DNA from: Dyadobacter chenhuakuii
GTDB taxonomy: Bacteria > Bacteroidota > Bacteroidia > Cytophagales > Spirosomataceae
NCBI RefSeq assembly: GCF_023821985.2
Contig: NZ_CP098805.1
Coordinates: 3,100,001-3,164,000, forward strand
Length of the DNA stretch: 64,000 bases
Direction: 5' to 3'
In this document: positions 17,696-28,074 of the stretch, piece after piece
Layout: each line of letters begins with the position of its first letter
Numbering within the stretch: position 1 is the first letter of the stretch
Program-made: the position numbers and the translations under genes
Notes under the pieces: model-generated
What the model saw: the letters and a program-made list of their open reading frames with translations, nothing else
What the model was told of the DNA's origin: nothing
Databases searched by the model: none

Positions 17696-20077
17696 TCATT
17701 CACTCCGAAGACTTTTCACCGGATTCATCAGCGCCGCCCTGATACTCTGAAAACTCACAGTGGCGAATGCGATGGCCGCTGATAAAAAGGCGGCAACTGC
17801 AAAGATCCACCAGTAAATGTCGGTCTTATAAGCAAAGTTTTCCAACCAGCGGTACATTCCATAATATGCTATTGGCGAAGCGATCACAAATGCAATGAGC
17901 ACCAATTTCAAAAAGTCTTTGGATAATAACCCTACAATGCTGCCGGTTGAGGCTCCCATTACTTTCCGCACGCCGATTTCCTTTGTGCGCTGCATGGTGC
18001 TGTAAGAGGCCAAGCCAAGCAATCCGAGGCATGAAATAAAGATGGCGAGGATGGCAAAATTGAAGAAAAGCTTTTCAAAACGCTCTTCACTTCTGTACTG
18101 CCGGTCGAAGAACTCGTCCATAAAATAGTAACTAAACGGACGGTTTGGCATGACCGTCTTCCATTTTTGCTCCACAGCCGCAACGGTTTCCTTAATGTTG
18201 CCTCCATCGATTTTGATGGAAACCAGCTCGCTGCCGCGTGGCTCGATGCGCATGGTTAATGGCTTAATTGTTTCCTGCAAAGACCGGAAGTGAAAATCTT
18301 TAACAACCCCCACAATCTTGCCCTCACGGCCCCATTGCTTAAACCTGCGACCAATGGCTTCTTCCGGCGAGCTGTAACCAAACAATTTCACGGCGGCTTC
18401 GTTCATCACCATTGCCTGCGTAGTATCGGTTCCAAAATCCCTTGAAAACGGACGTCCGGCAGCCATTTTCAGGCCAAATTGCGGGATATAATCAAAGTCA
18501 ACGAAATACAGGTCCAGGTTTGCGATCTGCAAATCCCCGCTTTTATTCTCGATTTCTGAGTATGCGCCTGGGTTGCCGCTGCCCGGCACGCTGGAAGATG
18601 TCGCTGTGGACTTTACGCCTGTAAGATCTGCCAGCGATTGCTTGAATGCATCTTTTTTGGGATCGCCCTGGGAGTTTACGATCATCATCTGGTCTTTACT
18701 AAACCCAAGATCGCGGTTCCGCATGAAATCCATCTGGATGTAAACCACAATGGTGGCAATGATCAATGCGATCGATATTGCAAATTGAATGGTTACCAAT
18801 GATTTTCTTAACAAAATTCCCTTCACACTTGTCGTAAAACGACCTTTCAGTACAACTACGGGCTCGAATGAAGACAAAACCAAAGCCGGATATATCCCTG
18901 CTACTATCCCGATAATCACCGCAGCAACGAACATTCCAGCCACAAAAGGCAGGTTATTAAGAATTCCGGTGCTGATAATTTTACCGGAAAGGTTATTGAA
19001 GAGCGGGATCAATGCAGTGGAGAGTACAACAGCGAAGACAAAGGCGATCAAGCACAAAAGAATGGATTCGCTGATAAACTGCCTCGCTACAAGCATCTTA
19101 GGCGCACCTACAACTTTGCGAATCCCCACTTCCTTCGCCCGCTCCACCGAACGCGCCGTAGTAAGATTCACAAAATTAATGCAGGCAATCAGCAAAATAA
19201 AGATGGCCACAACCGAGAACACGTAAACATTATTCATGCTGCCCGACTCTTCGGCGTCCCTGGTCGATTCCAGGTAAACATCGCGCAGCGGCTCCAAGAA
19301 AAGCTTATAATACATTTGCGACTCTTTCATTGTTTTCCCAGCGCGCCGTTCAAGGAATGCAGGAAATTTGCTTTCAAGCGCCGTTTTTGTGGCACCGGGC
19401 GTGAGTAACAAATAGGTTGTTGCGCCAAAATTGCCCCATTGATCGTCAAGTCCTTTATTGAAGCGCTGCGTCATGGTTGTCATCGACAGGATCATATCGC
19501 CTTTAATCTGCGAATTTTCGGGAATATCCTTCATCACGCCCGTTACCTTCGCTGGTAAGCCCTCGCCCGAAAGCAACAATGTCTGGCCAATAGGATCTGC
19601 GTCTCCGAAATATTTTTTGGCCGCTTTTTCTGTAAAAACGATGCTTAATTGTTCCTTCAAAGCAGTTTTAGGATCTCCTTTGATTAGTTTAAAATCAAAA
19701 ACCTGGAACAGGGTTGAATCGGCAAAAAGCGTTTTTTCCTCCTGGAATTTAATATCCCCTTTTCTTACTAAAAAGCTGCCGCTGCTCACGCGCGTAAAAG
19801 CTTCCACTTCGGGAAAATCACTTTTAATGTTCGGCGCAAACGCCCAAGATGTTATACCCGCATTAATAGTTTCAGAAGGCGTTTTAATATCGGTCACCAG
19901 CCTGTAAATGCGATCAGACTTGGTATTGAACGCGTCATAACTCAGCTCGAAATTCACGTAAAGAAATATCAGGAAACAGGCCGACATCCCGACCGTAAGT
20001 CCCATGATATTGATAAAAGAGAACACTTTGTGCTTCCACAAATTCCGAAAGGCAATTTTAAGGTAGTTTCTGAGCAT
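17696..20077 (-). CDS. ABC permease paralog 4 (operon B, first gene)
   Basis: 793 residues. Coupling motifs are RAKEVGIRKVVGA and RTKEIGVRKVMGA; C-terminus NPVKSLRSE. The first periplasmic domain contains the AxKYFGxxxPIGQ motif and the KVTGVMKDIPENSQIKGD segment typical of MacB_PCD domains. It is the first gene of the run, with its ATG 68 bp from the TTGGCA element and about 137 bp from palindrome B. Confidence 0.91.
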   Translation of the reverse strand: MLRNYLKIAFRNLWKHKVFSFINIMGLTVGMSACFLIFLYVNFELSYDAFNTKSDRIYRLVTDIKTPSETINAGITSWAFAPNIKSDFPEVEAFTRVSSGSFLVRKGDIKFQEEKTLFADSTLFQVFDFKLIKGDPKTALKEQLSIVFTEKAAKKYFGDADPIGQTLLLSGEGLPAKVTGVMKDIPENSQIKGDMILSMTTMTQRFNKGLDDQWGNFGATTYLLLTPGATKTALESKFPAFLERRAGKTMKESQMYYKLFLEPLRDVYLESTRDAEESGSMNNVYVFSVVAIFILLIACINFVNLTTARSVERAKEVGIRKVVGAPKMLVARQFISESILLCLIAFVFAVVLSTALIPLFNNLSGKIISTGILNNLPFVAGMFVAAVIIGIVAGIYPALVLSSFEPVVVLKGRFTTSVKGILLRKSLVTIQFAISIALIIATIVVYIQMDFMRNRDLGFSKDQMMIVNSQGDPKKDAFKQSLADLTGVKSTATSSSVPGSGNPGAYSEIENKSGDLQIANLDLYFVDFDYIPQFGLKMAAGRPFSRDFGTDTTQAMVMNEAAVKLFGYSSPEEAIGRRFKQWGREGKIVGVVKDFHFRSLQETIKPLTMRIEPRGSELVSIKIDGGNIKETVAAVEQKWKTVMPNRPFSYYFMDEFFDRQYRSEERFEKLFFNFAILAIFISCLGLLGLASYSTMQRTKEIGVRKVMGASTGSIVGLLSKDFLKLVLIAFVIASPIAYYGMYRWLENFAYKTDIYWWIFAVAAFLSAAIAFATVSFQSIRAALMNPVKSLRSE

Positions 20078-20129
20078 GGTTATGAGTCGAAAAAATTATA
20101 GAGGAAGCGCCCGCTGAGCGCTCTGAGCA

Positions 20130-20150
20130 CAAACAAAACATATGTGCCAA
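20130..20150 (-). promoter_or_regulatory. Candidate promoter element B (TTGGCAC)
   Basis: Minus strand reads TTGGCACATATGTTTTGT. TGGCAC is a perfect sigma-54 -24 hexamer, but the -12 part (TTTT or TTGT) is not canonical. It lies about 75 bp from the centre of palindrome B. Confidence 0.4.
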
Positions 20151-20203
20151 ATCTTACAGCGAATACAACTCACTGACTATTAAACGATTATCCTTCAAAA
20201 CAA

Positions 20204-20249
20204 AAAAATTAGCTGTCCGAAATCGGACAGCTAATTTTTAACCTGAACA
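20204..20249 (-). promoter_or_regulatory. Operator B: palindrome inside a terminator-like hairpin
   Basis: Core TGTCCGAAATCGGACA (20214-20229) sits in a perfect 16-bp stem (20204-20239) with a T-run on the minus strand, 22 bp past the stop of the small lipoprotein gene. Of the second site only the distal half TGAACA (20244-20249) is present, at the same +30 offset as in operator A. Confidence 0.65.
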
Positions 20250-20260
20250 CAGGAAAAATC

Positions 20261-20671
20261 TTAATTATAGTTGAATGCTATTTCATTTCCATAGACCACC
20301 GAGTTGTCGTCTAAAATAGCATAAGCACGGTAATAAACATTACCGCCACAAACTTCTCCGGATAACTTATGCTTAGGCCCGGGAAGAAATGGCATCGGAA
20401 AAACTTCTTTCATATCACTCTCAACAACAGGATTACCTACGCGGGGATTACCAACTCCTTTTGTAGTGTAAACGATTCCATACTCTTTCACTGTCTTCGT
20501 GCCCACATCCTTAATGTCCAGATTAAAAGTGTAACTACACTTCCAACCGTTACCCGAAGTCCATTTCAGTGTTTCCAACTGAGGCGGATTTCCAGGGAGC
20601 TCGTGATCCACACAAGCTTGCGTGAAAAGCATTAATGCAAAAATCAGGGAATAATAGAGCGTACGGCGCAT
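20261..20671 (-). CDS. Small hypothetical lipoprotein
   Basis: 136 residues with a signal peptide and lipobox TQAC (Cys20). The mature part is beta-rich (WKCSYTFNLDIKD, KEYGIVYTTKGVGNP, NVYYRAYAILDDNSVVYGNEI), the pattern of a single fibronectin type III-like domain seen in many Bacteroidota lipoproteins. It lies between permease runs B and C, 117 bp beyond paralog 5, and ends at hairpin B. Function unknown. Confidence 0.7.
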   Translation of the reverse strand: MRRTLYYSLIFALMLFTQACVDHELPGNPPQLETLKWTSGNGWKCSYTFNLDIKDVGTKTVKEYGIVYTTKGVGNPRVGNPVVESDMKEVFPMPFLPGPKHKLSGEVCGGNVYYRAYAILDDNSVVYGNEIAFNYN

Positions 20672-20787
20672 ATAAATAGTTGTTTGAGGTAGTTAAATAT
20701 GACCATAATACAACAAATATTACTAAATATTGGCCAAAACTTCAATACTAAATCCCACAGAATTATTAATCGGTCTGCAATATACGT

Positions 20788-23220
20788 TTAGTCACTCTTT
20801 AACGACTTAACAGGGTTCATCAATGCAGCCTTAATGCTCTGAAAACTAACCGTTGTGAATGCGATCAAAATGGCCGTTACAGCGCTGATGGCAAACATCC
20901 ACCAGCTTATAGTGATCTTATATTCGAAGTCTTGCAGCCATTTATTCATAAAATACCAGGCAACGGGTGACGCGAGCACAATGGCGATAAATACCAGCAA
21001 CAGGAAGTCTCTGGAAAGCAATGCGACAATGCTGGATACAGATGCACCGAGCACTTTTCGTACGCCGATTTCCTTCATGCGCTGCTGCGCCATAAATGTG
21101 GCTAGCCCAAATAATCCAAGGCAGGCGATGAAGATGGAAAGCCCCGCGAAAATCTGATAGAGTAAGCTCAATTGCCGGTCCTGATTGTAAAACTCCTCAA
21201 TGCTCTGATCAAAAAATTTCCCTTGTAAAGTTACCTCCGGAAACACGCGCGCATATATCTTTTCGATCTCACCAACTGCCTTTGACACGTTTTTGGTCTG
21301 GATCTTGATTCCTGCAAGCCAGTAAAATTTTGGCACAGGCATGATCATGATCGGCTTGGCGGCATCCCTCGCTGAATTAGCCTTGAAATCCTTTACGACA
21401 CCAACGATAGGCTGCCATTCTCCGCCACCCATCCGGATATTTTTTCCAATGGCCTCTTGCGGATCCTTAATCCCGACCTTATGCAGAAATGTTTCATTTA
21501 CAACGCAGGAACCGATGGAATCGCCTGCCTGATAGGGCCCGCCAGCCGCGAATTCCATCCCGTAAGCCTGGAAATAATGATGGTCGGCGAATTTGTTGAA
21601 AACCTGAAAATCCTCGTCTTTTCCCTTATTGTCAAAAGCAAAATTGCCGGACCAGTTATCATCGGAAGAAGGAACATCGGATGAGAAGCTGACGGAAGAG
21701 ATGTCAGGAATTTGCAGGAGTTCATTTCTTAATGTTTCAAAACGGGTTTGATATGCTTCGTCCAGATTCACGGAATAGACTCCTTCTTTGACAAATCCAA
21801 GATCGAGGTTGCCGATGTATTTCATCTGCGCAATGGTCACAATGGTGCCTACGACCAGAATTTGAGAAATGCCAAATTGAATGATAATAAGTGCTTTTTG
21901 TAAGGAAACACCACCCAGCGACCGGTTTGCGATCTTACTTTTAATCGCTTCTATCGGCCGGAAACCCGACATCACCACCGCCGGATAGAATCCCGCAACA
22001 AAGCTTACGATGATAGTGAGAGCGCCAATAAAAAGCCAAAGCTGCGGATTTTTTACAACGGGAAGGTCCGCAGGAACACGTGAGATTTTACCAAGTAAAG
22101 GCATGCTAAGCATGGCAATAAACACTCCAAGTACTACCGCAAAACCAACTATGAGGACAGTTTCGCTTAAAAACTGCCGTATCAGTTCTGAGCGACCGCT
22201 TCCAAGCACCTTCCGCACACCAACCTCTTTTGAACGACGCACAGATTGGACAGTGGCCAGATTGATAAAATTAATACAAGCCATTGAAATAATAAGAATT
22301 CCAATCACTACAAGCGTCCAGAGTACGTCCTTGCCCATGATATGGTCGGAATAATTGACAAAACGGTCGTCATAATGCTGGTCTGCGAGCGGGCTGAGGA
22401 AGTGCTTTATCTTGAAATTATCCTTCTTGCTATTGTAATGTTTGGAAACAAATTTTACCAAAAGCTTGTCAATGCTGGCCGGTGCGACATTCTCAGGCAG
22501 AAGCACAAAAAGCTGATCATTGCTGCTTGTGCCGCCCCAACTTTCAAAACCCCCGAAGCCAAATAACTGAGGCTGCTGTCTTTTGGATTCATAAGAGACC
22601 ACCATGTCAACGGGGAAATCCGTGTTAATCGGCGGATTGGCCAGGATCCCGCCTACTTTCATCACTGTTTTGTTATTAATCTTAACGAATTGTCCTATGG
22701 CCTCTTGCCAGTTGCCAAAGTATTTTTCGGCACGCCGCTTAGAAAGCACGATCACGTTCGGGTCTTTCAAAACCGATTTCGAGCCTGCTAAGAATGGAAA
22801 GTCAAAGACATCAAAGAACTCTGGAACAGTAAGTAAACCGTCATCATCCTCGTAATATTTTTTTTCGGAAGTTTGATTATTAGCATCCTTGCCTAGCACC
22901 GTGACCTGCGGTTCGAGCGTGCCATAGACGGGCACGAGCTTTTCAAATTGCGGCACATCCACTTTTAATGCCGCGTAAAAAGGCAACGGACTTCCGGGCG
23001 TATAATCGGTTTGTCCGGTGACGTAATCCGTTTGCTTTACGATCCGGTAAATGCGGTCGTATTTGCTGTGAAATTTGTCAAATCCCGACTCATAGGAATA
23101 TACTACGTAAAGCAACAAACAGGCGGCCACACCCACAGACAAGCCCAGGACATTCAGAATGGTGTAGTTGCGATAACGCAGAATGGTCCGCAATGCAACT
23201 TTGAGATGATTTTTAAGCAT
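20788..23220 (-). CDS. ABC permease paralog 5 (operon C, fourth gene)
   Basis: 810 residues, among the longest. The N-terminus MLKNHLKVALRTILRYRNYT departs from the usual NYLKIAxRN. Coupling motifs are SKEVGVRKVLGS and MKEIGVRKVLGA; C-terminus NPVKSLKSD. TM5 region reads IIQFGISQILVVGTIVTIAQMKY, close to paralog 10 (LQFTISQIVLVGTLIAYSQMKY), so the two are near relatives in different runs. It follows paralog 6 by 27 bp. Confidence 0.9.
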   Translation of the reverse strand: MLKNHLKVALRTILRYRNYTILNVLGLSVGVAACLLLYVVYSYESGFDKFHSKYDRIYRIVKQTDYVTGQTDYTPGSPLPFYAALKVDVPQFEKLVPVYGTLEPQVTVLGKDANNQTSEKKYYEDDDGLLTVPEFFDVFDFPFLAGSKSVLKDPNVIVLSKRRAEKYFGNWQEAIGQFVKINNKTVMKVGGILANPPINTDFPVDMVVSYESKRQQPQLFGFGGFESWGGTSSNDQLFVLLPENVAPASIDKLLVKFVSKHYNSKKDNFKIKHFLSPLADQHYDDRFVNYSDHIMGKDVLWTLVVIGILIISMACINFINLATVQSVRRSKEVGVRKVLGSGRSELIRQFLSETVLIVGFAVVLGVFIAMLSMPLLGKISRVPADLPVVKNPQLWLFIGALTIIVSFVAGFYPAVVMSGFRPIEAIKSKIANRSLGGVSLQKALIIIQFGISQILVVGTIVTIAQMKYIGNLDLGFVKEGVYSVNLDEAYQTRFETLRNELLQIPDISSVSFSSDVPSSDDNWSGNFAFDNKGKDEDFQVFNKFADHHYFQAYGMEFAAGGPYQAGDSIGSCVVNETFLHKVGIKDPQEAIGKNIRMGGGEWQPIVGVVKDFKANSARDAAKPIMIMPVPKFYWLAGIKIQTKNVSKAVGEIEKIYARVFPEVTLQGKFFDQSIEEFYNQDRQLSLLYQIFAGLSIFIACLGLFGLATFMAQQRMKEIGVRKVLGASVSSIVALLSRDFLLLVFIAIVLASPVAWYFMNKWLQDFEYKITISWWMFAISAVTAILIAFTTVSFQSIKAALMNPVKSLKSD

Positions 23221-23247
23221 AAGTTACGGTTTTTGGCCAAGGCCTGC

Positions 23248-25623
23248 TCACTCATTTTTTAAAGATTCGACCGGGTTCATCAATGCGGCCCGGATACTTT
23301 GGAAACTAATGGTAATCAATGCAATGACAATGGCAAGGCTGCCTGCTGCTGCGAATATCCAGACAGGCATCTGAATTTTATAAGTAAAATCCTGCAACCA
23401 TTTATCCATGAAGTAATAGGCAACCGGCACGGCCAGGACAATTGCAATCACAACCAGTTTTACAAAATCTTTGGACAACAATGCGACTATTGCCGAAACG
23501 GACGCACCGAGCACCTTACGAATGCCGATTTCCTTGGTACGGGTTTCAGCCGTAAAGGTTACCAGACCAAACAGGCCCATACAGGCAATAAAAATCGCCA
23601 ATCCTGTAAAGACAGAGAACATTGTCGACATCCGGATCTCCGTTTTGAAAGTCTCATTGAAAGCTTCATCCAAGAAATAATATTCGAATGGCTTTTCGTG
23701 GTCGTATTTTTTAAAAATCTTCCCTATCAATGCTACTTTATCCTGAATGTTCGCAGCCGGATCCAGGCGGGCATAGAGCACACCGTTCGAGCCCGGAAAA
23801 TTGAGAATGTTCGTGGTGTCGCTCACGACGATCAATTCCATGGCTTTAATACTGTTCTGCAAGGAAGTGAAATGAAAATCCTGCACAATGCCAGCGATTT
23901 CATCCGTTTCGCCAAGCATCTGACCGATCGGATTCCCCTTGATACCGAGCTCCTTGATCGCCGTTTCGTTCAGTAATACGTGTTTGCGGTTTTTCATCAC
24001 CCCGGCCGCCGGTTCCGTTTTCCATTTCAGGCCAAGCGTTTTTACAAATTGATTATCAGTGACCATGTTCGCCAGCCCGACATCTATTTTTGTGGTGAAG
24101 TTTTTGACAAACCACATATTATAGCCCTTGAAAAGCCCGGCATTGGTTACGGTAACATTCTGGACACCAACTTGTTGTTTTATTTCATCCCGCAGCGGAA
24201 AGTAACTTTTTGCAACCATTGCCGAAAGCGGAATGCTCAGGATCTGATCTTTATATAAACCCAGCTTTTTGTTTTGCATAAATGTCAGCTGGTTTTTTAC
24301 AACCAAACTGCAAATGATCAGCGCTATGGAAACCGTGAATTGAAAGACCATAAAAAACTTGCGTAATGTAGCGCCATTATGGTTTCCTCCAAATCTTCCT
24401 TTCAAGACATCCAAAGGTGCAAACCCGGATAAAATCAACGCAGGATAACTTCCGGCCATCAATGCTGAAAACAATAGCAGAACCACCAAAAAGCCTAAAA
24501 ATGACGGGGAAATAAGAAACGAGGCATCTATTTGCAGGTTAAGCAGGTCGTAAAAAGGCTGTTGCAACAGATACACAAAGATGAAAGCCAGCAAAAACGC
24601 AAGCACGCAAACCAGAACCGATTCGGCATAAAATTGACGAACGAGGCCACTCCTACCCGCGCCTATCACCTTGCGAACGCCTACTTCTTTTGCGCGCAAA
24701 GTGGCTCGGGCGGTGGTAAGGCTCATGTAGTTGAAAAGCGCCAGTGACAGGATCAGCAAAGCGACGCCCGCAAAAATGGATATCAGCTTCGAGTTGCCGG
24801 ATTCATTGAAATTATTTCCCAGATGCGTTGTGGCGAAGCTTTCCAGCACGTAAGTGGCCTCATTGTCAAATGCACCTGTGCGCATGCCTTCCCGTTTGAT
24901 ATTCTTCTCCACCGCCGCCACCGACTGCTCAGAATCCAGGAGCAGATAAGTGTTGAATGCACCCGCATTGTCCCAGGCATTTTTATTATGATCATTCAGC
25001 GCAGGAAATGTCAGCGACGAGAGTATGAAATCAAAATTAAAAGTGGAGTTGGAAGGCGGATTTTCGGCAACGGCGGTGATACGCAACGGATGTTTCCCTT
25101 CGTAAATCAGTGCTTTGCCGATCGGGTCTGTTGCTCCGAAATACTTTTCAGCAGCACGCTCCGAGATGACCACGTCGAAGGGATTTTCCAGCACCGCTTT
25201 TGGATTTCCTTCTTCCAGCTTGAATGTAAACACCCGCAGAAATGAGGGATCAGCGAACATTACATTCTGCTCAAAAAAGACTTGTGACGGATTTTCTGGA
25301 TTTTTAATAACCACCTTATCCACAATGGTTTTAACGCGTGCATAATCCTTTACTTGTGGATTATACTCCTTTAAAAACGGACCGAGTTTTGTCGAAAATG
25401 AATTGAACTGCAGGTCCGTGTCGCCCATTTTCACCCGCGCCAGGATCCGGTAAATTCGGTCGTGATTTGTATGAAATTTATCAAAACTAAATTCATGCAT
25501 TACAAACATAAGGATCAGCACGGAAACGGCCATTCCGCCCGCCAGTCCAAAAATGTTGATAAAAGAGTAAGTCTTGTTTCTGGCAAGATTCCTCAGGGCA
25601 TTTTTGAGATAGTTTTGAAGCAT
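23248..25623 (-). CDS. ABC permease paralog 6 (operon C, third gene)
   Basis: 791 residues. TM2 is followed by the unusual YMSLTTARATLRAKEVG where most paralogs have FMNLSTARS or FINLTTARS; second coupling motif RTKEIGIRKVLGA. C-terminus NPVESLKNE, shared only with paralog 13. It lies 11 bp after paralog 7. Confidence 0.9.
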   Translation of the reverse strand: MLQNYLKNALRNLARNKTYSFINIFGLAGGMAVSVLILMFVMHEFSFDKFHTNHDRIYRILARVKMGDTDLQFNSFSTKLGPFLKEYNPQVKDYARVKTIVDKVVIKNPENPSQVFFEQNVMFADPSFLRVFTFKLEEGNPKAVLENPFDVVISERAAEKYFGATDPIGKALIYEGKHPLRITAVAENPPSNSTFNFDFILSSLTFPALNDHNKNAWDNAGAFNTYLLLDSEQSVAAVEKNIKREGMRTGAFDNEATYVLESFATTHLGNNFNESGNSKLISIFAGVALLILSLALFNYMSLTTARATLRAKEVGVRKVIGAGRSGLVRQFYAESVLVCVLAFLLAFIFVYLLQQPFYDLLNLQIDASFLISPSFLGFLVVLLLFSALMAGSYPALILSGFAPLDVLKGRFGGNHNGATLRKFFMVFQFTVSIALIICSLVVKNQLTFMQNKKLGLYKDQILSIPLSAMVAKSYFPLRDEIKQQVGVQNVTVTNAGLFKGYNMWFVKNFTTKIDVGLANMVTDNQFVKTLGLKWKTEPAAGVMKNRKHVLLNETAIKELGIKGNPIGQMLGETDEIAGIVQDFHFTSLQNSIKAMELIVVSDTTNILNFPGSNGVLYARLDPAANIQDKVALIGKIFKKYDHEKPFEYYFLDEAFNETFKTEIRMSTMFSVFTGLAIFIACMGLFGLVTFTAETRTKEIGIRKVLGASVSAIVALLSKDFVKLVVIAIVLAVPVAYYFMDKWLQDFTYKIQMPVWIFAAAGSLAIVIALITISFQSIRAALMNPVESLKNE

Positions 25624-25634
25624 TGGCTTATTAT

Positions 25635-28046
25635 TTAGTCACTTTTCAACGATTTTACCGGGTTCATCAAAGCGGCCTTGATGCTTTGGAAACTAGTTGT
25701 GAGCAAGGCGATTGCTATGGTTGCAAGCCCGACATATACAAATGTGAAAGGACTGATTTTGATTTGGTAAGCGAAGTCGGAGAGCCATTTGTTCATACCA
25801 TACCAAGCAGCCGGAACCGCTATTGCGATCGCAATCAGCATTAGTTTCACGAAATCTTTCGAAAGCAACAGGACAATGCTTGCAACCGAAGCGCCCAGCA
25901 CTTTTCTGACACCGATTTCCTTGGTTCTTTGTTCTGAGATAAAAGCAATTAATGCGAACAGCCCCAGGCATGCTATAAAAATGGTAATGCCAGAAAACAA
26001 TGCAAGAATTGAAGAAATACGGTTTTCTGCCTTATACATATCGTCAAATTCCTGGTCCAGGAAATGATATTCAAATGGGCGCATCGGGAAGTTTTCTTTC
26101 CAGCTTTTCCTGAGCAGTTCTACGGCCTGCGTTGATTCGTTACCAGCAATTTTCACCATTATTTTTCCAAAATAATTGTATTCCGGAATGATGGCGATGG
26201 GACCTATTTTTTCGTGCATTGATCTGAAATGAAAGTCTTTGGCAACCGCTTTCACGGCTCCCTCCCTGCCATTCATGCTGACCAATTTACCAATGGCCGT
26301 TTCTGCCGTCCAGCCCAGCGCCTTTACTGCGGATTCATTGAGAATGAATGCGAATTTTCTTAACGCCGCCGAATCCGCTGTTGCCTGTAAAATATCGGTG
26401 TCGTTGAAATTCTGACCGGCAACGAGCTGCATTCCGAGTGTTGGCACAAAATCTTTTTCTACCGGAATGGCAGTAATGTTCAACTGGAAATTCTGCGGTT
26501 TGTCGCTGGCAGTGATGGTATAGCCGCCCTGCACATTCAGCGGCGAATCATAAGAGGCGGTAACCGACTTAACAATGGGATTATTGAGCAATTCGTTTTT
26601 GATCGTCGTCAATTTCCCGGTGGAAATGCCGGTGCCCATGTTCACAACAATGATTTGCGAAGGATTCAAACCCAGATTTTTGTTCTGAATGAAATGAAGC
26701 TGCTGGTTGGCAATGATCGTCCCGATGATGAAAAGGACCGAAACGGTGAACTGGAAAACAACGAGCGAGCTGCGCAAGCCGGAGCCACTATTGGTTGCAA
26801 GGATTTTCCCTTTCAGCACCTTAATAGGCTCAAAGCCGGAAAGCACCGCGGCCGGATAAAGTCCCGACAATAAAGTCACAACAACAGCCAAGCCGATCAT
26901 CAGCAGGATGACGGAATAAGCCGGCCAGATGCCCAACCCCAATGCGCTTTCTGTGAGATTGCTAAGAATTGGAAAACCCAGAAAGGAAATAAGCAACCCT
27001 ATCACAATCGCAAGGATCGTAATAAGGCCGCATTCAAATAAATATTGACGAAAAACCTGCATTCTGTCTGCCCCCATCACTTTCCGAACACCTACTTCAC
27101 GCGCACGAACGACAGACCTGGCTGTAACGAGATTGATAAAATTAATGCAGGCAATAACCAGAATCAGCAAGCCGACGCCGGAAAGGATATAAACATATTT
27201 GTAATTGCCCGAGGCCTCCAAGCCCGCAGAGACGTTGGAATAAAGGTGAATACGGTTAAATGCTTCCAGTTCAAATCTTAGCTTTGTAGACGGGTCCTGC
27301 GGATTATTCAGGTTTTTGGCAACATACTGATCCACTTTGGCCTGCAATGCACCTATGTTCGCCTGTGGTTGCAGCTGCAAATAAGTGTACTCATTGGCAG
27401 CATCAAATGTTTCCGTTTTGGAGCGGGGCAATGTGCTGTAACTGCCTAACCAATTCCATTTTATATGTGAATAAGACGGAATGTCGGCAATAACGCCGGT
27501 TACCTGCATGGTCAGATTTTCGTTCATCAACACCGACTTGCCGATCGCGCTTTCGTCACCAAAATATTTCCTGGCAGTGGTTTGATCTATAACCAACGAA
27601 TTAGGCTGCGCAAGCGCCGTAGCCTGATCGCCTTCGATAAACTCGGAGGGAAAAATCTTGAAATAGGAGGCGTCCGCAAAAAGGACTTTCTTCTCATTGA
27701 AGAGCTTATCATCATATTTGACAGCCACTGCTCCCCCACCGCTGTAAGGATAAAGCCGGACCGCTTCTTTGATCTCACCGAACTCGCGCGCAAAAACAGG
27801 CGCCAGCGCCGTGGGTGTGACTGCAACATTCACCGGCTCGCTGTCACCGGATTGATAAAACAAATTCACCCTTACAATATCAGCACTATTGACCTGAAAG
27901 CGGTCATAACGGACTTCGTGCAGGACATAGGTGGCCAGCAAAAGGAAACAACCAATCCCCAGTGAAAGCCCTATGATGCTGACAAGAGAGTTGGTTTTGT
28001 ATTTCCAGAGATTTCGAACGGCAATTTTAAAATAATTCTTAAGCAT
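25635..28046 (-). CDS. ABC permease paralog 7 (operon C, second gene)
   Basis: 803 residues. The first periplasmic domain opens with a DRFQVNSADIVRVNLFYQSG segment. Coupling motifs are RAREVGVRKVMGA (Arg replacing Lys in RAKEV) and RTKEIGVRKVLGA. C-terminus NPVKSLKSD, as in paralog 5. It lies 28 bp after paralog 8. Confidence 0.9.
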   Translation of the reverse strand: MLKNYFKIAVRNLWKYKTNSLVSIIGLSLGIGCFLLLATYVLHEVRYDRFQVNSADIVRVNLFYQSGDSEPVNVAVTPTALAPVFAREFGEIKEAVRLYPYSGGGAVAVKYDDKLFNEKKVLFADASYFKIFPSEFIEGDQATALAQPNSLVIDQTTARKYFGDESAIGKSVLMNENLTMQVTGVIADIPSYSHIKWNWLGSYSTLPRSKTETFDAANEYTYLQLQPQANIGALQAKVDQYVAKNLNNPQDPSTKLRFELEAFNRIHLYSNVSAGLEASGNYKYVYILSGVGLLILVIACINFINLVTARSVVRAREVGVRKVMGADRMQVFRQYLFECGLITILAIVIGLLISFLGFPILSNLTESALGLGIWPAYSVILLMIGLAVVVTLLSGLYPAAVLSGFEPIKVLKGKILATNSGSGLRSSLVVFQFTVSVLFIIGTIIANQQLHFIQNKNLGLNPSQIIVVNMGTGISTGKLTTIKNELLNNPIVKSVTASYDSPLNVQGGYTITASDKPQNFQLNITAIPVEKDFVPTLGMQLVAGQNFNDTDILQATADSAALRKFAFILNESAVKALGWTAETAIGKLVSMNGREGAVKAVAKDFHFRSMHEKIGPIAIIPEYNYFGKIMVKIAGNESTQAVELLRKSWKENFPMRPFEYHFLDQEFDDMYKAENRISSILALFSGITIFIACLGLFALIAFISEQRTKEIGVRKVLGASVASIVLLLSKDFVKLMLIAIAIAVPAAWYGMNKWLSDFAYQIKISPFTFVYVGLATIAIALLTTSFQSIKAALMNPVKSLKSD

Positions 28047-28074
28047 GTGTTATGTATATGATCAGGTTTAAATT

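Noticed and set aside
20204-20239. Hairpins A, B and E as plain terminators only
   Set aside because: The identical TGTCCG/CGGACA core also occurs at C and D without long stems, so the core must be more than a terminator.
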